Shown: positions 25,808-36,405, numbered from the stretch's first letter. The stretch: 64,000 nt of DNA from Candidatus Thorarchaeota archaeon SMTZ1-45 (GCA_001563335.1 LRSL01000095.1:1-64000), one strand, 5' to 3'. Translations and numbers: made by a program. Notes: generated from the sequence alone by a model not told the origin.

Positions 25808-25816
25808 TTTATAAAG
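25808..25816 (+). promoter_or_regulatory. TATA box of the double-HTH regulator gene
   Basis: TTTATAAAG matches the archaeal TATA consensus closely. It predicts a start of transcription near 25835, giving a leader of about 35 nt that contains a GGAGAGAG ribosome site before the ATG pair at 25869. Confidence 0.6.
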
Positions 25817-25868
25817 GTTAGTTTCTCCGTAAATAAGGAACAAAGGGAAGATATCAACTGGAGAGAGC

Positions 25869-26975
25869 ATGATGGTCACCAAAAAGAAACGTAAACTTAC
25901 CGATGCTTTGCTTCTTGATGCACTCACACGATTTGGTGGAAAAGTCACAGCCACAGAATTGGCTCAATTATTAGGCTTTCCAGATAGAACGATCAGATAC
26001 CGATTGAACCGTCTCAAAGAGAAAGGATACCTAGATCGAATATGGACCCAGACACTTGACACTAAACTTGGACTGGGCGAAGTTGGCATCTTTCTTGAGA
26101 TGTCTAATGAATATCGATCACTACCCAGAGAGTTTCTCTTTTGTTTTCGTAACTTTTATGCCAGCTATGCTACCTATGGACGCTATAATGGCTATTTTAT
26201 TGCCGGAGGTTATCCAATAGCAACACCTCAAATCATTGAAAGGATACTTAGGGCTCTAACACAGATGAACATCATCAGGGACTTCTATAGATTCTATACC
26301 CTTGACTTCATTTCGCTGCCAGCAGACTTGTCAAAATATAGTCCTTCAGCTGGATGGAGATGGGATTGGAAAGAATGGGTCGAACAGTCAGAGAAGACGA
26401 TCAAAGATGGCGAGCCCTCTGGTTTAGAATTTAATATGAATCCAGGTACAATGGACTATGACCATAAAGACATCGCAATTATTGCTGAGTTGAAGGCGTA
26501 CGATCGAATCACGCTCAAAGAAATTAGTAGGAATGTTGGCTTGTCAGAAACGCAGGTGGGTGTTCGGATTCGACGACTCAAAGAGGCAGATGTGATCAGA
26601 GGTTCGTTGTGGCTGATAAGACCCACTCCAGAATCTGTTGTTTTGTATACTTTTGTTGAACTCAATGAACCTGATGATCCTGCCTTGTCCTGCTTCAGGT
26701 ATCTTCCTTTTCGAAAGGAGATATTCATCGAATCACCTGATAAGGTAGGTGTCAGAATTACAATGAACTCCAGTGATATTGTCGATTATATGAGAGCGTT
26801 TGAATCTCTGAGGTCCTATTTCCGCTCATATTTCATTCAGACTGCTGTGAATCTCCAAGTTGCTCCAGGAGGGATGCATAGATTCTATCATCTTCACAAG
26901 GAGTCTACAGGTCGATGGGAAATGCCTGTTGAGGAGTATATCAGGAACCTAGAGGAGTTCATGAAGAAGCATTAA
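25869..26975 (+). CDS. Double winged-helix transcriptional regulator
   Basis: The 368-residue protein has two winged helix-turn-helix domains separated by alpha/beta regions. The first lies near residues 10-60 (V-T-A-T-E-L-A-Q-L-L-G-F-P-D-R-T-I-R-Y-R-L). The second lies near 205-245 (I-T-L-K-E-I-S-R-N-V-G-L-S-E-T-Q-V-G-V-R-I-R-R-L) and is Lrp/AsnC-like. The regions after each HTH may be diverged ligand-binding domains. Two adjacent ATG codons begin the gene. It precedes the kinase-peptidase-aminotransferase fusion gene by 65 nt on the same strand and may control it. Confidence 0.8.
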   Translation: MMVTKKKRKLTDALLLDALTRFGGKVTATELAQLLGFPDRTIRYRLNRLKEKGYLDRIWTQTLDTKLGLGEVGIFLEMSNEYRSLPREFLFCFRNFYASYATYGRYNGYFIAGGYPIATPQIIERILRALTQMNIIRDFYRFYTLDFISLPADLSKYSPSAGWRWDWKEWVEQSEKTIKDGEPSGLEFNMNPGTMDYDHKDIAIIAELKAYDRITLKEISRNVGLSETQVGVRIRRLKEADVIRGSLWLIRPTPESVVLYTFVELNEPDDPALSCFRYLPFRKEIFIESPDKVGVRITMNSSDIVDYMRAFESLRSYFRSYFIQTAVNLQVAPGGMHRFYHLHKESTGRWEMPVEEYIRNLEEFMKKH

Positions 26976-27040
26976 GACTAGAACGCTTACATTTATGGCA
27001 CAGGGTAACTCCTAAGTCATCATAGCGAGGTGAATTCCAG

Positions 27041-30000
27041 TTGGAGTCAAGAGATCATGAGAGACCGAATTATACAGTAGATGAAGCACACGATATTGTC
27101 AAATCACTCTATGGTTTCTCGAGTGAGATTGTAGAACTACCAAGCGAACGAGATCAGAATTTTCACGTTATTGCAGATACAGGTGAAGAGTATGTTCTGA
27201 AGATTGCAGCAGAATCAGAACGAAGAGAAACTCTTGAGATGCAGAACAGCGCCATGCACCATCTCTCAACTGCTCATGGTAAGATCAATTCTCCAAAGAT
27301 CAAAAAAAGCATCAGTGGTCTTGAGATTGAAACAAGCACTCGAGATCGAACAACTCATTTTGTCAGGCTCGTATCGTATCTTCCAGGTAGGGTTTTTGCT
27401 CAAGTCAATCCTCACACACCAGAACTACTTCTTGACCTCGGACGATTTGTGGGCTCAATCAGTAAATGTCTTGCTGATTTTGATCACCCCGCCGCTCATC
27501 GTGAATTCTATTGGGACTTGAAAAACGCAAGTTCGGTAATTAGGAAAAATAAAGAAATCATCACTGAAGATAATAAAAGGGAGCTTGTTGATTACTTCTT
27601 GCATCTCTTTGAATCCCTAGTTTTTCCTAAGTTGAAGGAACTGAAGAAAAGTGTCATTCATAATGATGCAAACGACTATAATGTGATCGTTAATCGTCCA
27701 CATGACGAAGATTCACGCTCTTTTGGAATCTTAGACTTCGGAGATATGGTGTATTCCTATACTATTAATGAACTTGCTATAGCAATCGCATATGCAATAC
27801 TTGACAAACCTGATCCAATAAGAGTTGCTCAGAAGATTTTGTCTGGCTATCATGCTATATTTCCACTGTCAGTAGTTGATTTAGAACTGTTGTATCCCCT
27901 TGTCTGTACACGATTATCTATGAGTGTGTCAATCGCTGCACATCAACAACAACTTGAACCTGACAATGAATATCTTAGCATTAGTCAAAAACCTGCATGG
28001 AAAACGCTGACAATACTCAAGGAGATACATCCTCGATTTGCATCATATTGCTTCAGAGCTACTGTTGGTCTTGAACCATGTCAGAATTCTAAAGTTGTAG
28101 TGGATTGGATTAAAAATAATCAAAAGCAATTTGGTAGTCCTCTTGGGATGCCTATTGATGGAAAAAATAGTATTGTATTAGATCTAAGTGTAGGCAGCTT
28201 GGATGTAACTTCACCTCACCACCTCGCAGATCACAGAACCTTTGGAGATCTGATCAACAAGAAACTAAGGGCTGCTGGGGTCGACATAGGTGTCGGTAGA
28301 TATGATGAGCCCCGTTTGATTTATACTGGTGACCAATATATTGCATTTAACGGAGAGAAACGCACGGTTCATCTTGCTATGGACCTCTTCGTTGATAGTG
28401 GCACTCCAGTATTTTCAGTCTATGATGGGACTATCCATAGCTTTCAGGACAACGCTCTACCATTAGATAATGGACCAACCATTGTTATTGAGCACACGAC
28501 AACTCCAGATGTTCCACCCTTCTACATCCTCTATAGCCATCTGACTCGAGATTCACTTGAAGGACTGTCTATTGGAGAACATATCAAGAAAGGGCAGCAG
28601 ATTGGACGTGTTGGTGAATATCCCGATAATGGTGGGTGGCCTCCCCATCTTCATTTCCAGCTAATTGTAGATATGATGGATGAGAAAGGAGATTTTTATG
28701 GTGTTGCTCCACCTAGCAAACGTGATGTCTGGTTAAGCATATGTCCGAATCCCAACTTGATTCTTCAGATTCCCGCAAATATGTTTCCAGAACCAGACCT
28801 ATCCAAGAATGAAATCTTGGAGATTAGAAGTAAGTCAATTGGGCTTTCTCTAAGCGTTTCATACAGAAAACCTCTGAACATAGTTCGAGGATTCATGCAG
28901 TATCTCTATGATGAAACTGGTCGCGAGTATCTAGACATCCGCAACAATGTCCCTCAGGTTGGTCATAGTAATCCCCGAGTAGTGAAAGTGCTTAGTCAAC
29001 AAGCGGCAGTCCTAAACACGAACACTCGATATCTGCATCAAAATCTCGCGCTGTACGCAAAGCGATTGACAGCGAAACTACCCACAGACCTCAGTGTCTG
29101 TTTCTTTGTTAATAGTGGGAGTGAAGCAAATGAGCTTGCATTGAGATTGGCTCGAACCCATACCCGTCAAAAGGATGTTATTGCTATCAGAGGAGCCTAT
29201 CATGGAAACACAGCCGAGCTTATAGACATTAGTTCATACAAGCATGATGGTCCTGGCGGTGAAGGTTCACCTTCACATGTACATATCGTGAGAATGCCAG
29301 ACACGTATCGCGGAGAATACAAGGGTTCTGATGCAGGAAAGAAGTTCGCAGAAGACATTCTTAAGGCGACTAAGAGGATTAAAGAAGATGGTCGGGGTTT
29401 CGCTGCCTTTATCTGTGAGCCACTTATGGGCTGTGGTGGTCAGATTGTTTTCCCCAGAGACTATCTAAAAGAAGCATTCAGATATGTCCGTGAAGCTGGT
29501 GGGGTTTGTATTGTGGATGAGGTGCAAGTGGGTTTTGGAAGAATGGGCGATTACTTCTGGGGGTTCGAAACTCAAGGAGTCGTTCCAGATATTGTAACGA
29601 TGGGCAAACCAATTGGTAATGGTCATCCGATTGGAGCTGTGGTCACGACTCGCAAGATAGCAGATTCATTCACTACTGGTATGGAGTTCTTTAGTACAAC
29701 AGGCGGTAACACTGTTTCGTGTGCAGTAGGAATGGCTGTCTTGGATGAGATAGACCAAGAAAATCTGCAAGGGAATGCCAAGGACGTGGGGACATATTTA
29801 CTCAAAGGCTTGAAGAGTTTAATGAAAGCTCATCCAATCATTGGAGATGTCCGTGGATTTGGTCTCTTTATTGGTGTTGAACTCGTTCGAAACCGTGAAA
29901 CCCTAGAACCTGCGAGGGAGGAAACTAAGTATGTTGTGGAACGTTTTTGTGAACTTGGACTTCTCATCAGTGTTGATGGCCCTCTTCAAAATGTCCTCTT

Positions 30001-30106
30001 GATTAAGCCACCTTTGGTCTTCAATAAGGATAATGCCAATAGGTTAGTTGAAACACTAGACACAGTCCTTCGGGAAGATCCGATAACTCACTGTCAAGAA
30101 GAGTGA
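27041..30106 (+). CDS. Fusion: APH-type kinase, M23 peptidase-like domain, class III aminotransferase
   Basis: TTG 27041 follows GAGGTGA by seven bases. The 1021-residue protein has three parts. Residues 1-330 are an aminoglycoside/choline-kinase-like phosphotransferase with H-N-D-A-N-D-Y-N near 206 and D-F-G-D near 233. Residues about 400-590 are an M23/LytM-like domain with both metal motifs intact (H-L-A-M-D near 443 and H-L-H near 535). Residues about 600-1021 are a class III PLP aminotransferase with the Schiff-base Lys near 856 in M-G-K-P-I-G-N-G. This layout is known from some bacteria. The human parallels are hydroxylysine kinase and the phospholyases ETNPPL/PHYKPL, which phosphorylate an amino alcohol and then eliminate phosphate. 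That activity here is inferred. It overlaps the next gene by 4 nt. Confidence 0.9.
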   Translation: MESRDHERPNYTVDEAHDIVKSLYGFSSEIVELPSERDQNFHVIADTGEEYVLKIAAESERRETLEMQNSAMHHLSTAHGKINSPKIKKSISGLEIETSTRDRTTHFVRLVSYLPGRVFAQVNPHTPELLLDLGRFVGSISKCLADFDHPAAHREFYWDLKNASSVIRKNKEIITEDNKRELVDYFLHLFESLVFPKLKELKKSVIHNDANDYNVIVNRPHDEDSRSFGILDFGDMVYSYTINELAIAIAYAILDKPDPIRVAQKILSGYHAIFPLSVVDLELLYPLVCTRLSMSVSIAAHQQQLEPDNEYLSISQKPAWKTLTILKEIHPRFASYCFRATVGLEPCQNSKVVVDWIKNNQKQFGSPLGMPIDGKNSIVLDLSVGSLDVTSPHHLADHRTFGDLINKKLRAAGVDIGVGRYDEPRLIYTGDQYIAFNGEKRTVHLAMDLFVDSGTPVFSVYDGTIHSFQDNALPLDNGPTIVIEHTTTPDVPPFYILYSHLTRDSLEGLSIGEHIKKGQQIGRVGEYPDNGGWPPHLHFQLIVDMMDEKGDFYGVAPPSKRDVWLSICPNPNLILQIPANMFPEPDLSKNEILEIRSKSIGLSLSVSYRKPLNIVRGFMQYLYDETGREYLDIRNNVPQVGHSNPRVVKVLSQQAAVLNTNTRYLHQNLALYAKRLTAKLPTDLSVCFFVNSGSEANELALRLARTHTRQKDVIAIRGAYHGNTAELIDISSYKHDGPGGEGSPSHVHIVRMPDTYRGEYKGSDAGKKFAEDILKATKRIKEDGRGFAAFICEPLMGCGGQIVFPRDYLKEAFRYVREAGGVCIVDEVQVGFGRMGDYFWGFETQGVVPDIVTMGKPIGNGHPIGAVVTTRKIADSFTTGMEFFSTTGGNTVSCAVGMAVLDEIDQENLQGNAKDVGTYLLKGLKSLMKAHPIIGDVRGFGLFIGVELVRNRETLEPAREETKYVVERFCELGLLISVDGPLQNVLLIKPPLVFNKDNANRLVETLDTVLREDPITHCQEE

Positions 30107-31257
30107 TGGACATCATGCAAACAAGACCTGACTATTCTAGAAGTATTGTTAATCTCATGAGTTCAATAGGTTCCGCCTCAGGAGTAAATAGCCCATATCC
30201 TCCTCTTGATTCACTAGACTCTCTGAAGGAGTCAAAGAACATAGTCCTCATCATCTTAGATGGGCTTGGATTCAATTACCTTCGAAAACATGGGAATGGA
30301 ACTACACTTCAGAAGAATCTCAAAGGTTCTATCACTTCTGTCTTTCCTCCCTCCACAGGTTCTGCGATTACCTCTTTCCTCTCAGGGCTCCCTCCACAAC
30401 AACATGGTGTTATTGGCTGGTATGTTCACCTGAAGGAGTACGGCCTTGTTTCTCGGATTCTCCCATATACTAATGCAATTGATGGAAATGTTATCGATGC
30501 TCCGATTTCAAGGGTGATTGATGTCAAGAGTATCCTCAGTGACATCAACCGAGAGTACTCGATGATTTATGACTATCAAATCGTGGACTCTGAATACACA
30601 AGGAATCTCGCAGGTAGTGCCCGAAGGATTGGTTACTCTGACATTGACTCATTCTTCAGTAGTATCCGTAGTGCCATAACAAAGTCGAAAAAACAAAGCT
30701 ATGTTTACTCATATTGGCCCACCTTGGATAGCATTAGTCATTTTCTGGGTTGCGAAAGTCATGAGGCAAAGAAACACCTCATAGAGTTTGATGAAATGCT
30801 TTATTCGTTCATTGAAACCTTGACTGATTCAGACACGACATTGGTCATCACCGCGGATCATGGATTCAATGATGTTCCTCCAGAAAACATAGTGTACACA
30901 AGAGATCATCCAAAACTCGAAGAATGTCTACACCTCCCAGTGTGTGGTGACACCAGAACTGGATTCTGTTATGTGCGACCATCTAAAGTGTCGGAGTTTG
31001 AGAGATATATCAAGAATGATCTTGGTGATATTTGCAACCTTCATACAAGCAAAGAGTTGGTCCATGAGAACTGGTTTGGTTTTCATGACCCCCATCCGCG
31101 ACTGCTTGATAGAGTAGGTGATTACACTCTAACCTTCAATGAGGGTTTTGCGCTTTTGAACTGCTTCCCAGGATTTGAGCCTCCTGAGTTGAGTGGACAC
31201 CATGGAGGAGTGAGTTCCGATGAGATGAACGTCCCACTTATCATCATTGATTGTTGA
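30103..31257 (+). CDS. Alkaline phosphatase superfamily phosphodiesterase/pyrophosphatase
   Basis: The 384-residue protein has the nucleotide pyrophosphatase/phosphodiesterase core: metal-binding L-I-I-L-D-G-L-G near residue 49, nucleophile region F-P-P-S-T-G-S-A-I-T near 83 (Thr or Ser), Y-W-P-T-L-D-S-I-S-H near 203, and T-A-D-H-G-F near 249. The H-H-G-G near the C-terminus would complete the two-metal site. There is no signal peptide, so it is probably cytoplasmic. It starts inside the stop of the fused kinase/aminotransferase gene, which argues for coupled translation and one pathway, perhaps the release of phosphate or a nucleotide from an amino-alcohol phosphodiester. The substrate is unknown. 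Confidence 0.88.
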   Translation: MMDIMQTRPDYSRSIVNLMSSIGSASGVNSPYPPLDSLDSLKESKNIVLIILDGLGFNYLRKHGNGTTLQKNLKGSITSVFPPSTGSAITSFLSGLPPQQHGVIGWYVHLKEYGLVSRILPYTNAIDGNVIDAPISRVIDVKSILSDINREYSMIYDYQIVDSEYTRNLAGSARRIGYSDIDSFFSSIRSAITKSKKQSYVYSYWPTLDSISHFLGCESHEAKKHLIEFDEMLYSFIETLTDSDTTLVITADHGFNDVPPENIVYTRDHPKLEECLHLPVCGDTRTGFCYVRPSKVSEFERYIKNDLGDICNLHTSKELVHENWFGFHDPHPRLLDRVGDYTLTFNEGFALLNCFPGFEPPELSGHHGGVSSDEMNVPLIIIDC

Positions 31258-31301
31258 AAACAACGAAACTTACTGAATCTATGAAGAAGACCCGAATTCT
31301 G

Positions 31302-33182
31302 CTAAGTTCTTCTCCTCTGAATCAAGACAACCGCGATTATGACAACTCCTGCACCAACTAGGAGAGCTCCTACGATGATTTCTGTGTTATCTGGACCCAG
31401 CTGTGTAAGATTCTCTAGATTCATCATATAGAACCTGTAGTGTATCTTGTCCGGGATGTCAGTGGTGAAGGGATTATCAGTTAGCCACTCTTCAATGACA
31501 TAACCATCGATAGCATATCCAGACTGATTTTGGAAAACTCTGTTTCGAGGTAGCGAATCCCATGCGTCCTCAGGAACCTCAGAAGCAGAAAATGAACTCG
31601 TGTTTGCCTCGACCATATTTCGTCCCCAAAACTGAAAGACTGCATTATCAAAGGACTCAGAAGTGGCATGAACATCAATGGTAACATTGTAAATTGGAGT
31701 TGGTAAAACAGTGCTCTCAAAAGGAATAATCATACGTGTTGTGTCAATGTCTGATTCAATCGATTCTGCTACGGATTCTGCATTGGGTATTCCCGGTCCA
31801 ATTATCCAATCTATCTGGTAGTCAATAGCTGGCGCAAAGTCAGACCAATCAGATGATTGTCTAGGCACAGATAGCTCAATCGAAATTTGATCACAAACAG
31901 AATCCGCTTCATACAATAGAAGACGTAGCTGAGCTATATCAGAGGAAATCAACAAATTCGGTACCGATGACAAGCTGTCCTCAAGAGCTTGTAGTTCAGT
32001 TTGTTGAGACGTGTTTAGAGAGAATCCTCTGAAGTAATCAATCTCATCTAGATAGCGTCCCCAGAGTTGCAACCCTTGCCCATTATTTATGAGGTCCATG
32101 TCAAATCTATCAAAGCTTGTGGGTTGCTGATACGAACACATCACTGACATACTAGTGCTAGCAAAAACCCATCCAAACATTGTATGTATGTCCGTTTGAC
32201 CAATACAATGACCCAATTCATGAATAATCGTTGGAGTGATAGAAGCACGTGGGTGATTTGGATCGCCACCATAGAAGTATGAAAATTCACTTCTACCGTT
32301 CAAACACCATGCATCAATCTCTGGAAAGGTCGAATTGATGCCGCCTAATCCGCCAATCGCCATCTGATAGAATACTGACCACAATGGATTGTGCTGAAGC
32401 ATGACCAATGCAGGAAGTACCAGATCAGAAGAAGTGTATCTTAGGTCTGAGCAGATAATGTCATGAAGAATATAGTCCGTCCGATTCAGATAATCATCAT
32501 CAATTATGATTCGACCATCTTGCGTCTTCTCCATCATAAAATCTGCAAACTCGGTATGGTTGTCATAGTCGAACCAAAATAACTCAATTTCCCAGGTAAT
32601 GAGCGGGAATGCTTCATTCAGTGTATCTTCGATGATGTCTGGATGTATCACCCAGGTGTGCATCATAGTATCATCATATGTTTCGTTCAACCCGTACATC
32701 ACGATTAATGGAATGAATGCCTCATATGGTGCATCGAAGTCCTTCACATAATCCACTACAGAATCCACTGCATAATACTCATCCACATAGTATGGAGGCA
32801 GCTCAAGACGCTTCGTCGTTTTTTCGAAGAGATATTCAAGCTGACCCGTCAAGTTCTGAAGGTTCAGGTCCTTCTCGTGCTCATGAACTGGCCACTCATA
32901 GCCATACTCAATCCATTCAGAAAGCCAATCCACAGCTCCAAAGTCTAGAAAGTAGTTCCTGCTATCTGAAATAAAACCTCGAAGAGGAAGGGAGTAGGGG
33001 ATATCACAAAGGGCGAAAAATGGAACCCACAAATCTTGATGATTGATATCGAAGTTGTTCCCAGTGTACCAGTATGTGGACCTCGTTTCATTATCTACCG
33101 CGCTTGTCTGTTGAATAATAGTTGTGCTAAGAAGAACGAACAGTGTGATTATCGTAATCACCTGAACTCTTGAATCCCTCAT
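31302..33182 (-). CDS. Surface-anchored metalloprotease, HExxHxxGxxD type
   Basis: The 626-residue protein has a signal peptide (residues 5-28), a long ectodomain and a C-terminal TM helix (about 600-622) followed by Arg-Arg-Arg. The zinc motif H-E-L-G-H-C-I-G-Q-T-D lies at residues 321-331. With Asp as third ligand it has the HExxHxxGxxD form known from snapalysin-like metzincins. An acidic and aromatic N-terminal half and a beta-rich region after the motif have no recognised family. Several N-x-S/T sequons suggest glycosylation. It is predicted to digest proteins at the cell surface. Confidence 0.82.
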   Translation of the reverse strand: MRDSRVQVITIITLFVLLSTTIIQQTSAVDNETRSTYWYTGNNFDINHQDLWVPFFALCDIPYSLPLRGFISDSRNYFLDFGAVDWLSEWIEYGYEWPVHEHEKDLNLQNLTGQLEYLFEKTTKRLELPPYYVDEYYAVDSVVDYVKDFDAPYEAFIPLIVMYGLNETYDDTMMHTWVIHPDIIEDTLNEAFPLITWEIELFWFDYDNHTEFADFMMEKTQDGRIIIDDDYLNRTDYILHDIICSDLRYTSSDLVLPALVMLQHNPLWSVFYQMAIGGLGGINSTFPEIDAWCLNGRSEFSYFYGGDPNHPRASITPTIIHELGHCIGQTDIHTMFGWVFASTSMSVMCSYQQPTSFDRFDMDLINNGQGLQLWGRYLDEIDYFRGFSLNTSQQTELQALEDSLSSVPNLLISSDIAQLRLLLYEADSVCDQISIELSVPRQSSDWSDFAPAIDYQIDWIIGPGIPNAESVAESIESDIDTTRMIIPFESTVLPTPIYNVTIDVHATSESFDNAVFQFWGRNMVEANTSSFSASEVPEDAWDSLPRNRVFQNQSGYAIDGYVIEEWLTDNPFTTDIPDKIHYRFYMMNLENLTQLGPDNTEIIVGALLVGAGVVIIAVVLIQRRRT

Positions 33183-33307
33183 CGAAATCGCCGTTTATTT
33201 ATGAAACAAATATATTATCTATCTCTTCGACGCACCTAGAAGACATTTTCGGTCATACACTTATAATTCCATGTGTTTAAAGCCAAAAGTCAGATGGTGA
33301 TTTGCTG

Positions 33308-34258
33308 ATGGTTTCCTTCGAAGATATTGAACATGCGCGCAAATGCATCAAGGGTCATATCAAGACCACTCCATTGCATCATTCACCGCACCTCAGTGAA
33401 ATGATTCAGGGGTCAGTGTATTTGAAATTGGAAAATGAACAAATCACTGGATCGTTCAAGGTTCGAGGTGCTTTGAACAGGCTGATGACTCTGACGAAAG
33501 AACAAGCCTCAAGAGGAGTAATTACTGCCTCAACGGGAAATCATGGATTAGGCACCGCATATGCTGCAAAGAAATTGGGTATTTCTGCAAAAGTTGTATT
33601 TCCCAAAGAAGCATCACGAGTCAAGATGGAGAAAATGCAGAAGGCTGGTGTTGAAGTCATCCAGGATGTGGGGTATGCTGATATTGAGTCCTATGCTCGT
33701 AGACTTGCGAAAGAGAGGAGTTTGACCTACGTAAGTCCTTACAATGACCCCATGATAGTTGCCGGTGCTGGTACGACCGGTCTTGAGATTGTTGAGCAAC
33801 TAGGTAACATTGATGCTGTGATTGTACCAATTGGTGGGGGAGGTCTCATCTCGGGAATTGCTACTGTGGTGAAGGTCATGAGTCCACATACTGAGATGAT
33901 TGGAGTGCAATCTGAAGTTTCTCCAGAAGTCTACGAATCGTGGAAGGCAGGTCACTGGGTGGATGCTGAAGAATCTGATTCTGTTGCCCAAGGACTGATG
34001 GGCGGCGTTGAACCTGATTCAATCACTCTTGATATCATTCAGGAACTCTTGGATAGGATTGTTCTTGTAAAGGAATCCTCAATCATTGAAGCTATGCGTG
34101 TTCTGTATGAAAATGAGAACCTCATCATCGAAGGCGCAGGCGCTGCTTCGACAGCAGTCATCTTAGAAAGAGCAGATGAGTTCCAAGGGAAGCGTCTAGT
34201 CGCAGTTGTCACTGGTGGCAATATTAGCGAAGACGAATTAGTTACTCTTCTCTATTGA
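33308..34258 (+). CDS. Threonine dehydratase / serine racemase-type PLP enzyme
   Basis: ATG 33308 has a GGTGATT site six bases upstream; the frame also offers TTG 33302. The 316-residue fold-type II PLP enzyme has the Schiff-base segment S-F-K-V-R-G-A near residue 50, A-S-T-G-N-H-G near 76, the glycine loop P-I-G-G-G-G-L-I-S-G near 176 and V-T-G-G-N near 304. There is no C-terminal ACT domain, so it is the short, catabolic or biosynthetic unregulated type. It should deaminate threonine to 2-oxobutanoate or serine to pyruvate; racemase activity is possible. No isoleucine genes are adjacent. Confidence 0.9.
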   Translation: MVSFEDIEHARKCIKGHIKTTPLHHSPHLSEMIQGSVYLKLENEQITGSFKVRGALNRLMTLTKEQASRGVITASTGNHGLGTAYAAKKLGISAKVVFPKEASRVKMEKMQKAGVEVIQDVGYADIESYARRLAKERSLTYVSPYNDPMIVAGAGTTGLEIVEQLGNIDAVIVPIGGGGLISGIATVVKVMSPHTEMIGVQSEVSPEVYESWKAGHWVDAEESDSVAQGLMGGVEPDSITLDIIQELLDRIVLVKESSIIEAMRVLYENENLIIEGAGAASTAVILERADEFQGKRLVAVVTGGNISEDELVTLLY

Positions 34259-34268
34259 ATTCCTATAT

Positions 34269-34760
34269 CTAACTCGTTGAACCTTCATCAACAATCCTGA
34301 TTGTGGCTGCTATTCTTGTTAGAAATTGGCTCTCATTTGGAATCATTCCCACGAAGGAGAGTCTATTATTGATTGATATAATTGGTGCAGAAGCCCCTAT
34401 GAATGCAGAGAATCCTTGTTCATCTAATACAGTTGAATCCCCACTCCCGCGCAGAGCTGCATTTAACCACTCCATAGCATCATCTATTTTCTCAGGAGTT
34501 TCATAGCCTGCCCATCTTATACAGATATTCTCTCCAAACTTGACTTGAGCCTGCTCCAATAATTGACTGATTTTCTCCATCGGGTCACTGGATGCAAGCT
34601 TCACAACAACAGTGTCTGCTTGAGGAGTGACTACAGGAGCAGTAGTATCTCCACATGCATCTTCATCTTTCACAACCGGGTCTGCTTCAACAATCCCAAT
34701 CCCTGACATTGGGGGGAAAACTGTAATTGTGACCTTCTCTATGCATTCATCATCCTTCAT
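34269..34760 (-). CDS. Conserved-looking protein of unknown function
   Basis: The frame opens at 34829, but ATG 34760 has a GAGAAG site and avoids overlap with the upstream gene, giving 163 residues. The protein begins acidic, has a V-T-I-T-V-F-P-P strand, a low-complexity stretch near 35-50, then alternating helix and strand to the end. There are no TM helices and no catalytic motif. It is convergent with the threonine dehydratase-like gene with a 10-nt gap. No family is recognised. Confidence 0.55.
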   Translation of the reverse strand: MKDDECIEKVTITVFPPMSGIGIVEADPVVKDEDACGDTTAPVVTPQADTVVVKLASSDPMEKISQLLEQAQVKFGENICIRWAGYETPEKIDDAMEWLNAALRGSGDSTVLDEQGFSAFIGASAPIISINNRLSFVGMIPNESQFLTRIAATIRIVDEGSTS

Positions 34761-34809
34761 AGTCTTCTCGTTATGCCGTTTGGGTAATATCTGTATGGTT
34801 GTTACAATT

Positions 34810-35421
34810 TTAGACAGAAGCAACGGCATCTTTTGAAAATTCTTTATACACTACATCTGACTGTATGATTTTGAATGTTTGATCAAACCACTTGTACTCG
34901 CTCTCTGCAGGATTCAGACCTTGAACTACAGAGAACGGTTGTTTTACTTGCGTCTTCAAAGATCTTCGAACAAAATCACTATTCTCAAGAAGTCCCGCAT
35001 ACTTCCAAGACGGTAGCTTCAATTGTTTGCTCCCTTGAGTCAGGTTCTCGACAAGTGGTCGGAATAACTTGACCGGGAGAACTGGGTTGTTCTCTGGGTT
35101 GTCTAGGGCATATCCATAGAAAGCTGTCACTACTTGCGTTTTTGTCAACTTAATTTCTGGTTTCATTCCAGCTAGTATTTCGATTTCTGGAATGCCTATA
35201 TCCATTAGGTAGCAGTGAATGTTATTTATCATTGTACCAATGAAATCACTAACATTCTTTTGATGGAATGTTGATTTTAGCTTGAACACTACCGAAAAGG
35301 CTGTGAACTAAACCCAGTTCTTGGGGGAATCTTTCGGTGCTGAATCCTCCTTTCCAAAGCCCCTGAAGCCATCCAACCATAAGCTTGTTGTGTTCTCTCT
35401 CTCCTCATCACGCTCTTTCAT
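34810..35421 (-). pseudogene. Unknown gene split by an in-frame TAG, or small ORF plus gene
   Basis: A 159-residue frame runs 35289-34810 from a GTG with no ribosome site. Upstream in the same phase, an ATG at 35421 begins a 37-codon segment that ends at TAG (35308-35310), after which the frame stays open into the 159-residue part. This makes one 203-codon frame with a single amber codon. Either the gene is broken by a point change, TAG is read through, or a short peptide precedes an independent gene. The product lacks TM segments and known motifs. It is adjacent to another unknown gene, which it overlaps or abuts. Confidence 0.5.
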
Positions 35422-35472
35422 AGTTTCACAATCCGTATGGGATTATTGTGCCTTTGTGAAGAATGTTGCTCT

Positions 35473-36405
35473 CTAGAACAACATCAAGTATATACCCAGA
35501 GCCGCTAAGACCAGAGCAACTAGGAGTATGGGAATGGACATTATATCTTTGTCAATCGCTGTTTCTTTGCCCAGGTCAACCTGAAGTGCAACTATCTGAT
35601 TCTCAAGCTTCTTCTCATCAATCCGACCTGACATAACTGTGGCAAGCAACATGGCTACTGTGATTAATCCCACACTAGACGATATTCTATCAGCTTCTGA
35701 TTCTAGTTGTGACACCTCATTCAACATCACACTAATTTGACTCTGCAATGATTGAACTTGGCTGAGTAGGAAGGACTCGCAGAAGAACTCAATACCTACA
35801 TTCTCAAAGATGAAGATTTCTTCATTAGTTTCTGGATCAACTGGACGGAGTCCCTCTCCACGTGCTTGAATCATGTCATAAGCGAAGAAATGTCCATAAT
35901 ATTGTTCAGGGGTCATGACTATCACAGGTGAACCAAACTCTGTTTCAAAAGATTGCCACATCTGCCACGTTATCGAGAAATTGTACCCCTCATTATTTTC
36001 ATGTGCAATGTAGTATGTGTTGGTACTTTGGTTGAAGTGTCTAAACAGGTGGAGTACCAAGAGATTGTTTTGATATCCTTGCATTTGGATTAACGTATCG
36101 ATGGTTCTCCTGAGATATACTTCTCTCTCTTCGGGTGTAAAACTTGCATTGAGCATTTCAAATTCTACATCTAGAAGTGTGATTTCTGCTAGCAGATCAA
36201 GGTACTCCCTTACTCTGGTAACATCTCGACCCATTATGTAGTATGCATGGTCCTCCATTCTCTCTAAATCATCCTGTAGATCTTGCACCGTTTCCTTCTC
36301 ATGAAGTGCTTGTGTAACATAGGTTTCTTGTAGACTCCCTGCTATGAACGCTATTCCTGAAATCATGAGAACAACAATTGTAGCTACTATTTGCGATCTA
36401 TCCAT
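35473..36405 (-). CDS. Membrane protein with coiled coil, unknown function
   Basis: ATG 36405 follows GAGGTGA by seven bases. The 310-residue product has an N-terminal TM helix (about 8-24), a charged helical stretch likely to form a coiled coil (about 30-60), and an aromatic-rich middle. A second heptad-like helix (about 215-240) and two C-terminal TM helices (about 245-260 and 288-308) follow. The middle is probably extracellular. No family or catalytic motif is recognised. Confidence 0.7.
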   Translation of the reverse strand: MDRSQIVATIVVLMISGIAFIAGSLQETYVTQALHEKETVQDLQDDLERMEDHAYYIMGRDVTRVREYLDLLAEITLLDVEFEMLNASFTPEEREVYLRRTIDTLIQMQGYQNNLLVLHLFRHFNQSTNTYYIAHENNEGYNFSITWQMWQSFETEFGSPVIVMTPEQYYGHFFAYDMIQARGEGLRPVDPETNEEIFIFENVGIEFFCESFLLSQVQSLQSQISVMLNEVSQLESEADRISSSVGLITVAMLLATVMSGRIDEKKLENQIVALQVDLGKETAIDKDIMSIPILLVALVLAALGIYLMLF

